The position numbers and the translations under genes are program-made. A stretch of 45,713 nucleotides of DNA, from contig JAUCBJ010002673.1 in the NCBI GenBank assembly GCA_032718475.1, positions 1 to 45,713 on the forward strand, read 5' to 3'. How positions within the stretch are numbered: the first letter of the stretch is position 1; every line of letters starts with the position of its first letter. The notes under the pieces are model-generated. The model was given only the letters and a program-made list of their open reading frames with translations, made no database searches and had not been told where the DNA came from. Shown one piece after another: positions 9,756 through 18,312 of the stretch. Source of the stretch: Nemertoderma westbladi (taxonomy: Eukaryota; Xenacoelomorpha; Nemertodermatida; Nemertodermatidae).

Positions 9756-10273
9756 TAACATATGGAGTGGGTGTGTGACTATATCATTTATATTTGTTTT
9801 TTATTTTATATTTATGTATGTATTATTACGTAATTTTATTATAATCGTTTTCTTTAATTTTATTTAGTAGAATGTTATTTTAGAATATTTAGTAGATTAG
9901 TGCAATATATTAGCGTTTATTACGTACTTAATTACTTATAATATATATTTAGTGCGACGGCAAGAAGTAATTATTTTCTCTTTCCTTACTGTCCGTATTA
10001 TATTATAAATGCGAGACTATAGTAAGATGACATGTCAGTACTTCTTAAAGTACAATAAAGCCACTACTATATTTAAGTATTATTGGTAGGCAGAGTATTA
10101 GGAATGCAAAGTTCAGATCCTCGTGTCTCGGCTAAACCAAGCTCTGGGTAGACCTTGGAAACGACTTGCCTCTTCACACTGACATTGCTTCGTGCGATAT
10201 TGCTCTTCTACCTTATAACAAATAATACATATAGTAGCGTGATGTCCCTCTAACAGTAGCGTAAATCGCAAAT

Positions 10274-10570
10274 AAATCTGTTAAACTTTTGACCATCTGT
10301 AATTCTAGTCGATTAAGATATCGTGGCACCCACCGATATACTTGAAAGACAAATTCTAGAATCAGTGGTTAACGTCCCCAGACAAGTTCTGGAATAAATC
10401 GGTGCCCATCCTAAATATTAATTTAATATTTATTAAAATCTGTAAAATTCAGATCCGTTAACAATTCTAGTCGATTAAGATATCGTAGCACTTACCGATA
10501 CTCTTAAAAGACAAATTTCATAGAATTAAGGATCCTATGTCCCCAGACCTGCTCTGGAATCAAATTGTAT
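10274..10570 (+). repeat. Doubled hairpin block in the spacer
   Basis: Two ~135-bp units, each starting near AATCTGT and sharing ATTCTAGTCGATTAAGATAT. Each unit has hairpin A (ATATCG...CGATAT at 10,318-10,339; TATCG...CGATA at 10,481-10,500) and hairpin B (CCAGA-5-TCTGG at 10,378-10,392 and 10,543-10,557). The B loops differ (CAAGT, CCTGC) but the stems do not. Element 2 has both units, at about 23,466-23,610 and 23,640-23,775. Confidence 0.7.
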
Positions 10571-11190
10571 CAATTTAACATCAAATAATAAAATTCACGG
10601 GAATAAATTTAAATTCATATTCAAATGAATTTCATAAATTGTCATTTTGTGCAATTTATAACATTCCCAAAATTCCAGTAATTAATAGATCATGGGAGCG
10701 GAGATTCATATTGAGTGTGCTAGAGCGCGAGAATCTCCAACATATAGTCAATAGCCGATAAAATTTATAAAATCATGCATAAAGGGGATATTGACAATTA
10801 AAGAATTACTATTAAATAACATCCCAGATCTGTATGCATGAGGATTGCCCTAATTCTACCGCTAGTTTTCCATAATGTCACCATGGCAACACCCACGCTA
10901 GAATTAGAAGCAAGTTAAAGGAACAATAAAAAGCTTGCCCCATTGCGTAGCATAAGAGTATACATAGCGCGATATTAGTATCCAAGGATACATAGTAATA
11001 ACGTGACATTCTGGAAGACACTGACTAACGGACAAATGGCATGCGTGTGTGCAGTAAGTAATGATTGTAGGGAATTTGTGCGTTTATAGGTGAATGTTAC
11101 TACTAAAGTGTGTTTACAGTAGCTAATCGCAATTGTAAAATAGCCCTAACTCTACCGAGATAACCTCAAGTGGATTCAAGCCTTTGGGAC

Positions 11191-11293
11191 GGACAGTGGT
11201 GGGACTTGTGCCGGTTATCGTTGTCGTGCTGTTGCTACATGTTGGCGTAAACACTGCGACAACGGTACATCGGCGCTGAGAAACCCACTGTCC
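11191..11293 (+). promoter_or_regulatory. Nested RNA stem upstream of ORF2
   Basis: Outer stem: GGACAGTGG (11,191-11,199) with CCACTGTCC (11,285-11,293), 9 bp. Inner stem: CGTTGTCG (11,219-11,226) with CGACAACG (11,257-11,264), 8 bp. In element 2 the inner 3' arm is CGGCGACG, so both changes keep pairing as G-U. The outer arm there is GCATTGTCC, which keeps 8 pairs including one G-U. The function is unknown; translation initiation, splicing or export of an ORF2 message are possibilities. Confidence 0.6.
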
Positions 11294-11374
11294 GGGGGCA
11301 AAGCCTAGTAGGCAGCGACGCCCGCTTGCCTAAATATTAACTCATATTAATATTAATAAACTCAGATAGCAGAT

Positions 11375-12823
11375 ATGACGGAATTGATAGAAGATGACCT
11401 TGGTATTAGAGAGTGATATACTCTACCTTTACAAGCGTTTGTGGATAGCTTGATACGCGGTGAAGCCGATCCGACTATTACGGAGGACGATGGTCGTTAT
11501 ATCGAACCGCCGATGTCCCAAGAGCAACTTACGCGTGAATTGGACTATCGAAAATTAACCGCTCGCTATACGCATCGTAATGGTACGTATATGGACTTCT
11601 TAACTACCGGCCATCCTATCGATTTACATGATACGGACGATGTAGACACCGAAAGGGAAATGGTTCTATTTAAATATCATACCCAGCGGCGTCGTAACGA
11701 TAAACCGAGAATAGATCACGAAAATTCTATTCGTAACAGACTGGGAAGACGAACCAATATGTCTAGAATCTGAGGAGATTCAGCCTATCGCGCTCGGAAC
11801 AGCGACAACGATTACATCCTAGAATGGTATCAAAGTCCACAGTGTCTCACTGCGTACGATTATCGCCATGCCAACTATGTTTCTCGGCAACGTTGTCGGT
11901 TATGCGCATCGAGAGACCATGTTACGCCCATGGACACAAACGTCCGCTGTTCCTATTTCCACGAACAACCGGCGATGGAAATTTATTGCGCGTATTGCAG
12001 ATTTAATAATTTGCACATTTTTGCGGTTTGCCCTCAATTTATGACTCAATGTCACCATTGTCCACTAAAGGGACATGCCAGTTTCGATTGCCCTTTTAAT
12101 CACGATTTGGAAAGCGTAGATGAAATGATCACACTACGTTACATCAGAGCTTGGGAAGCGAACGCTGATTTATATTGTGATTCGCGCCATCGCTATTATC
12201 CCGGACGCGCTTACGAAGGAGTTTATGCGTTACATCCTTATCTATTCGCTTCGGTTGAACAGAAATCACGCATATCAAGTTACGAGCTACTGAAGCGCGT
12301 CGGAGAATGTATTTCAACCAAATTCGTACGCAAATTTCTCAGGAGTGTTAATCCTAGCGACCTTCATTCCTATAACTTAATCAATCATATCCGTCAGGAT
12401 CCGGACTATGGAGAATGGTTTGTTAACTCACACCCTGAGTTACAGGAAGTATATCGACGGCCTTACGAATACCGAGCCCGCGAACGCGAGTTGGAAAGAA
12501 CCATTAAACCAAGGAAGTTTCTAACTGCCTATGGTCCACCCACGGCCCTCGTTCAGACCACTCGTAAAGGACCCGTAAGAGCGGCTGTCTTGAAACGAGC
12601 TCTCAAAGCCGTTAGACCCCTCTCCCCGGACGTTGATGTCAATCAACCCGGTACTTCGACCGGCGGATATACCGATCGCAATCCCATACCTTCTGATGCA
12701 ATCATATTGCACCCTTCACCCAGGAGTTATAGCCCTCCTCGTAAAGTGGCTCGCCCCAAAGAGAAAAGGACTCTTGCTAGCTTTAAAAAACTGCGTAAAC
12801 GCCGTCCGCGCAAGAAAGACTAA
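11375..12823 (+). pseudogene. ORF2 of element 1: unknown zinc-knuckle protein with basic tail, two in-frame stops
   Basis: I do not recognise this protein. The ATG at 11,375 matches element 2, but codon 14 is TGA (11,414-11,416) where element 2 has CGA. A second TGA is at 11,771-11,773, in a segment that may be frame-shifted by a deletion relative to element 2. From 11,774 the frame is open to the TAA at 12,823. Around codons 174-245 lies a Cys/His-rich array: CRLC, CSYFH, CAYC, then CHHCPLKGHASFDC, a perfect CX2CX4HX4C knuckle. The C-terminus is strongly basic (ARPKEKRTLASFKKLRKRR), suggesting nucleic-acid binding or nuclear entry. No signal peptide or membrane segment is visible, so it is not an obvious envelope. 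Internal ATGs at 11,441 and 11,930 could give 110- and 297-residue products. Confidence 0.75.
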
Positions 12824-12890
12824 CTGTTTAGAGTATTTTTATATTTTAGAAACTGTGATTTTGTATATTTTATAGACTTAAATCCCATTT

Positions 12891-12901
12891 TCTGGGAGCG
12901 G
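12891..12901 (+). promoter_or_regulatory. Probable polypurine tract
   Basis: TCTGGGAGCGG lies directly before the 3' LTR. The same sequence precedes the element 2 3' LTR (26,186-26,196). Its position, and the conserved GGGAGCGG, fit the plus-strand primer of an LTR retrotransposon, although the purine run is short and broken by a C. Confidence 0.55.
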
Positions 12902-14096
12902 TGTAAAAGCTTTTGTGGGATAACTGATACGTTTGCCTTTGCTGGCCAGTTCCCCCCCAGTCGCTAGAATACTCTCAAAGGGATTTATAACTAAAATAGT
13001 GCAAGCTACCAGCTTATTGGCTGATGTGCTGTACGGAGATATCTGGGCTCAGTTTAATCGGCCAACTAGCTTAGAGAGGTTGCCTTAGCCTTGCTGTTCA
13101 TGTCGGCCAATAGAATTTGCGTAGGCGTTGATTTCGACCTATCCCAGCGCTACTGAACTGAATTTCCTATCTCTATGCTCATCCTCTGTGTTGAACGGGG
13201 CTTCGTGGAATAAGGGTTTTTGGTATACTCGTATAGTGGTAGTAGTCATATGATTTTATATGATTCTGTTGTTATGTTCCCATTTTTCGCCATAACACCG
13301 GCTTTTGGAACAACTCTAGTAAAACTGCTTAGATTATAGAAAGTATAACTGTTACCGGCGGTGTTACCTCACTTAATTTAACTGCACTAATCATATTGTT
13401 TGTACTGCTATTTACCGTCAGTTATTAATTGTATCTATTTGTTGATGGAAATATTGCTCTTTGGAGAATACGGATAAATCACCCAAAATTCCCAATTTTC
13501 TTGATACACTACAGGTTAGAGAGGCGGGCTATATATAACAATTGCGATTTATATCAATGTGGTGTGTATTGAATCTAATGTTATTTAGTAGACACTACCT
13601 GAGTCAATTGCTGTTCTCTTTATGTGTGATCAAATATACTGACGGTCGGCAGAATAGTGTGCATGATTGTGAGTGTGATGTGACTGGTAACAAAGCATTT
13701 CCTAAAGAATGCGACTTATACTTTAATCATAAGCCTTATCGTTGCGTTTAGTATAAGTCCTAGCTCTGTTTAAATAGATAGAGCGCCACGTCCTAAAGGA
13801 ACTGTTAATATTTCCCGAAAGTTAATAATATCTGTCAGAAATTACATATTAGCGATCAATCGAATAATACAGTAGGCTTACACTGCAACCTTACACTGCA
13901 ATAATAAAATCTAAGCATCCGAATTCAGCCTCCCGGGTGTAGATCCATCGGGTGAATGATCGCGCATGGGCTGGCTTCGGCTAATGTTTTGTTTATTAGC
14001 ATAAAATATTGTCGTATGCTAAAGGTGTGTTAATTAACTAAAAGACATATAAATTTTGGCAGGTTAAACTGCTAAAGGTCTTCAAAAGCGCGAACA
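12902..14096 (+). repeat. Element 1 3' LTR
   Basis: 1,195 bp, identical by eye to the 5' LTR over its whole length. The AATAAA signal at 13,903-13,908 is the likely 3'-end signal for element transcripts. Confidence 0.95.
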
Positions 14097-14101
14097 CTAG
14101 G
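14097..14101. repeat. Target-site duplication CTAGG, right copy
   Basis: Exact match to 2,550-2,554, directly after the terminal CA of the 3' LTR. Confidence 0.93.
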
Positions 14102-15336
14102 TTTTTAATTTCGTTTGTTAGTGTTAGTGTTAGTGTTAGGTTGTTAGTGTAAGTATAGTCAATCAGTACCGGTAGTACCTCCTTCCTACAGTCCTACTTT
14201 CATGGATGTAGAAATAGTTGAAGAAAATTTGATTAATTTTAGTAGTATTATATTTATTTCTTTGCAGTTCATACTATAATTATATTATTCGTGTTTATAC
14301 TTTCTTGTTCTTACTGCCTTTATCTCGCTGAAGATGGTTTATTGATTAAATCGAAACGTTCGAACTATAACTATATGGCTTTTTTCCAGTTTGCGCTTAT
14401 TATACTTTCATGGATGTGTTGTAATAATTTATAAATATTTGTTTGACATGCAGTATGTAGTAAATACAGGTAGCACTGTCCTACTTGTCAGTATGTATGT
14501 CAGTATTAATATTCATTCAACAGTTTTACCGGTACCGACCCGTATACTTAGTTAATACACAGGTCGAACGCAAAGAGGCTTATAATGAAGACGAGTACTG
14601 CATTGATTATATTCCTATAAACCACCGGCTGGGGTATATTTTCTGTGTCTCATCTAATTTTATATACTCGGTAATTATAATAATTGTTTAACATTCAATA
14701 CAGTACCATAGATACACTAGTTCAGACCGTCATACGTTGTTACTGATATTCGTATGTTGTGGTGATGGCAATGACCAATGAATAGAATACCCTATATTGT
14801 TATAACTGTATAATAAAATTTACCCAGCCTACCATTAATGAAATGACTTTCAATCAACAGATCAACGCCTGAACGATGGTACTGAAATGTGTATCTAATC
14901 TGCTAGTTGTCCTGATATCTAGTCTCTAGTCCCGTAGAGAATTGCTGAATTGGGCCTATAATTATTTAGCCGTCTAATTGTTAATTCTTATTCAAACAAT
15001 TCACTGATTCAAGTTGTTTTGGCCGTTGTCAAACTTTGGTTTAAAGCCAAATTTGGGAAACTAAGGAAACTTATCCTGACAACCGTGTTCTGAATAAATC
15101 TACACAGAGTTTAAATACTATGATATTCCCCCTACAGTATATATTCCTTCTACTGTAGATAATTGCTCTATTGTAGATATTCGTTCTACTGTTGTAGAGA
15201 TCCCTTCTACTGAATACATTCCCTCTACAGTAGATATCCCGCCCGCTGTATATTTACATCCAATAGTGAATAATACTGTCTGTCATATAGAACCATTGGC
15301 CAGTACACTATGTTCTACTTCTAACAGGAGGTTTTC
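14102..15336. other. Non-coding DNA between the two BEL/Pao elements
   Basis: No supported gene. It holds a short GTTAGTGTTAGTG repeat (about 14,117-14,150), a hammerhead-like core (14,328-14,357), and a repetitive coding-like patch at about 15,110-15,336. In that patch one frame reads a reiterated I-P-S-T-V-D motif. The patch abuts the broken 5' LTR of element 2. Confidence 0.6.
14328..14357 (+). other. Hammerhead-ribozyme-like core motif
   Basis: CTGAAGA, then a stem GGTTTA/TAAATC (one G-U) with loop TTGAT, then GAAAC. This order resembles the conserved core of the hammerhead motifs found in Penelope-like elements. An extra T sits between CTGAAGA and the stem, and I could not define convincing stems I and III, so it may be inactive or coincidental. 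Confidence 0.3.
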
Positions 15337-15508
15337 ACAGCTTCCGAATCCAGTCTCCCGGGTAAATCCAGCGGGTGAATGGTCGCGCATAGGCTGGCTT
15401 CGGCTAATGTAGTGTATCAAATACTCGTCATAGGCTAAAGTCGATTTATAACTTAGAAGACACCTAAATTTGGCAGGTTAAACTGCTAAAGGTCTGAAAG
15501 CGCGAACA
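15337..15508 (+). repeat. Element 2 5' LTR remnant
   Basis: 172 bp that match the last 173 bp of the element 2 3' LTR (27,233-27,405) with only a couple of differences, ending GCGAACA. The upstream ~1,030 bp of the LTR are gone and replaced by unrelated repetitive sequence, so no left target duplication can be read. Confidence 0.9.
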
Positions 15509-15735
15509 ATAACAGTTATACACTCTTTATTTGCAGTGTAGGCAATAAATATAGTTGTCTATTGTTCTGGTAAGAACAATAACAGTTATGACTTCTGATT
15601 GCAGTGTAGGCAATAAATATAGTTGTCTATTGTTCTGGTAAGAACAATAACAGTTATAACTTCTGATTGCAGTGTAGGCAATAAATATAGTTGTCTATTG
15701 TTCTGGTAAGAACAATAACAGTTATCTTTCTTTAT
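15504..15735 (+). repeat. 68-bp tandem repeat reiterating the LTR end and its 3' flank
   Basis: GAACAATAACAGTTAT occurs four times at about 68-bp spacing, starting with the LTR terminus itself. Between copies lies TATTGTTC-TGGTAA-GAACAATA, an 8-bp hairpin (first at 15,560-15,581), so three hairpins stand in a row. Element 1 has only a single TAACAGTTAT at this place. Confidence 0.85.
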
Positions 15736-15989
15736 TGCAGTAGGCAATAAAGTTGAAAACTACCGGTCGACCGGTAACCAGTAGGCCCAACTACCTAACC
15801 ACCCGGACCGGTACTTACAGCAGTACAGGTACTAGTATTATTTCGATTGTGATACATTGTATATTGTAGGCTGTTAGGGGATTAGGGATTGATCACCCCT
15901 TATTCCTTTGTATGGTTTACTTATTTCTGTCAGTTTTATTTATTTGTAGGCTAATATTGAGCAGAAGGCGTGTAAGCCTGCTCAGATTG

Positions 15990-16570
15990 TACAGACAATT
16001 TGTAAGCTGGACTGTTGTCTGACTGTTGTTAGGTCTGAAGAGATTGCAGTGTGTGTAGAGTGTATGTCCGATAAAGTACTAGTTAGGAACGTGGTGGGCA
16101 TCTTGAGTTGTAAGGTAAATCCCCCCCGAAAGAATAAGTCGTACTACTAGGTTAGAACGCATACTAACTAACCATTTCGGAGTCTGCATATACTGTAGTT
16201 TATTTAGGCTTGATAGTAGTCTGCCAGCGTTTGGTTTGTATTTTGTTTGTGTAGGCTGTACGGGTAGCATAATATTTCTTATTCAGATAATTTGTAGGCT
16301 GGATTGTTGTCTGGCTGTTGTTAGGTCTGAAGAGATTGCGGTGTGTGTAGAGTGTATGTCCGATAAAGTACCAGTTAGGAACGTGGGGACATCTTGAGTT
16401 GTAAGGTAAATCCCCCCCGAAAGAATAAGTCGTGCTACTAGGTTAGAACGCATACTAACTAACCATTTCGGAGTCTGCATATACTGTAGTTTGATTAGGC
16501 TTGATAGTGGTCTGCCAGCGTTTGGTCTGTATTTTGTTTGAGAAGTCTGTACGCGTAGCGCAATTTTATT
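15990..16570. repeat. Tandem duplication of a ~294-bp leader unit
   Basis: Both units carry GTGTGTAGAGTGTATGTCCG, AATCCCCCCCGAAAGAATAA and GCATACTAACTAACCATTTC. This is the counterpart of the 287-bp pair in element 1. Confidence 0.8.
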
Positions 16571-17535
16571 ATTCAGAGTTTATGCGATTATTCGCAACAT
16601 TCATGACCCCAAGTTATTCTTACAGTAATTGTGCTTGTTATACATACCGTTATAGTTAAATTAACCCCGGTACTACATCAGGGCTGCTTGGCGTAGGTAA
16701 AGACTGGAGATTTTGTGCTCTGGTCACTCCGGCAGATACCGTGGTTCTTTTAGCTGTACAAGTATATTTAACTGCTAGTTATTTGTTGTATAAGTACTTG
16801 TACCTAATTTAGGGTTTAGTGTAGAGTGCTTTCCGAAGGTAATTAGTGTGTAGGCAGTATATTTGTGTTGTAAAGTGGTTAATAGGCACGTTGGCTCTGG
16901 TAGGCCACAGTAATTAACTTCTAGGTAGGAACACTCCGTGAAACATAACGTAGTACTTATAGCGATACGGCTATAAGTCGTCAGACGGTGGTATTTTTCC
17001 TATCTGGACAACGCAATATATTTACTACTGCGTATTATTTTCAAATACTGTAGTATCCTGTCCGTTTGTAATAACCAGATATTCTAACCCTTTGTTAGGC
17101 TGGTTTGTAGACTTCTTGTAAAATTACCCTAAAAATTTGTACTTGTAATTTTTGTGTTTACTTAGAGATTGTAATCTCACCCCGCAATTGTACGTAATTT
17201 GTAGTAATAAGTAACTTAGGCAAGTATAAATTATTTGTTTAGTGTCCAACAAGTAGCACTTCACTAAGAGCGCACAGCTTCTGTGTAGTGACTCCTTCCC
17301 AGAAAGAATAACATTTATCTCAAATATTGTAACAAAACCCATTATACGGGTATATATATTATAAATCAACTCAAACTGATTTATAAAATAGTCGGCCTGT
17401 CATCCATCAATTAGGTCTTAATATCAGTTGGACTACTGATTAAATAACGGTAATAAAGTCAAGTAAAGGAACTAAGTAACCCTTAAAAATTCAGAAATTC
17501 AATTATTCTAAAATAATTGACATACCGGTACTTAC

Positions 17536-17917
17536 TACTACTAGGATCGGCATGCTGCATTGCAGCTGCATTTTTAAGAATGCTGTGCTGGCTTGTCAAC
17601 AAAATTGCACCGCCACAACTCCCTATCACCCATGACATTTGCTAGATCATCCGCATCTTTAAGGCCAGTGTCCTTTAAGATGCGTCTCAAGAAAGTCATG
17701 GGCTGTCCACCATGCTTATTCACTCCATGAGGCTGCCAAAGTACAAGATTATGCACTGGCTGGTCCTCACGGCAAAAGCAATGTCCTGCAAAGCGGAAGC
17801 GATTTTGTTCTAGTGTCAAGCTTGGGGGAACCAATGAGACACCTCCAATGTTATATAGTGTCTGGTTGGAGATGTGTGCATTGTACTTGACACAATGTAC
17901 CCGGCGTAGCATTCTTG
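17536..17917 (-). pseudogene. RTE-like LINE, copy D: short 3' fragment
   Basis: The minus strand matches the last ~380 bases of copy B, from AGAATGCTACGCCGG to the tail CCTAGTAGTAGTA, with a 112-codon frame open on the minus strand (17,574-17,912). GGTACTTAC flanks both sides (17,527-17,535 and 17,929-17,937), a likely target duplication. Element 1 has a single uninterrupted site here. This is a typical 5'-truncated LINE insertion, later than the formation of the element 2 leader. Confidence 0.85.
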
Positions 17918-18312
17918 CTACCGATACTGGTACTTACAATAGGCTTATTATATTTATTCTATAAATCTAAGCTGAAATTATATAACGGTATTCTGTAATT
18001 AATTCTAGTCTATAATTATACTTATATATATTATAAGTGTAAGCGGTATACTGGTATTCACGATAGGCTTATTATATATCTACTATATATTTGTGCTGAA
18101 ATTATATACCGGTATTCTGTGACAAACCTAGTCTGTAATAATACTTATATATATACTATAAGTGTATACCGGTATTCTAACATATTGTATATATATCACG
18201 TTACACTGAGTAACGATATCGGTAATTAATTACTAGGCTAACAGTTGATACTGAATTATCAGACTTGCTTTAACTGTAATATAGCAGTAGGCATTCAACG
18301 GTACAAATAAAC

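Larger units (their letters stand above)
9756..11374 (+). other. Spacer between gag-pro and ORF2
   Basis: 1.6 kb, very AT-rich at first, with no ORF. It contains a doubled block with two hairpins per unit (10,274-10,570) and a long nested stem (11,191-11,293) 81 bases before the ORF2 start. The equivalent element 2 region (22,952-24,594) aligns along most of its length, which is notable for non-coding DNA between two copies whose coding regions differ by large deletions. Confidence 0.8.
2555..14096 (+). mobile_element. Element 1: complete, young, RT-less BEL/Pao-type LTR retrotransposon
   Basis: An 11,542-bp unit bounded by two 1,195-bp LTRs that start TG, end CA and carry a CTAGG target duplication. 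Reading both LTRs through, I found no difference, which points to very recent insertion. Inside, in order, are a 2.1-kb leader, an intact gag-protease ORF, a 1.6-kb non-coding spacer and a second ORF with zinc knuckles and a basic tail. Reverse transcriptase, integrase and all but the tail of RNase H are absent. The element must therefore use enzymes supplied in trans. A related older copy lies at 15,337-27,405. Confidence 0.93.
15509..18312 (+). other. Element 2 leader
   Basis: 2.8 kb without genes of its own. It holds the 68-bp repeats, two ~294-bp units equivalent to those in element 1 (about 15,990-16,570), hairpins at 17,261-17,291 and 17,361-17,384, a minus-strand LINE fragment (17,536-17,917), and ACCGGT-containing repeats before gag. 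Apart from the 68-bp repeats and the LINE piece it parallels the element 1 leader. Confidence 0.75.

Noticed and set aside
11375-12823. ORF2 as a retroviral-type envelope
   Set aside because: No signal peptide, no membrane anchor and no cleavage-site pattern. The Cys/His spacing and basic tail point to nucleic-acid binding instead.
12633-12875. 80-codon ORF overlapping the ORF2 C-terminus, with a similar one at 25,895-26,170
   Set aside because: It is conserved only because it overlaps the conserved basic tail in another frame, and its hydrophobic reading has no independent support.
15504-15735. CRISPR-like array
   Set aside because: The whole 68-bp unit is repeated, spacers are not unique, and the context is a eukaryotic LTR element.
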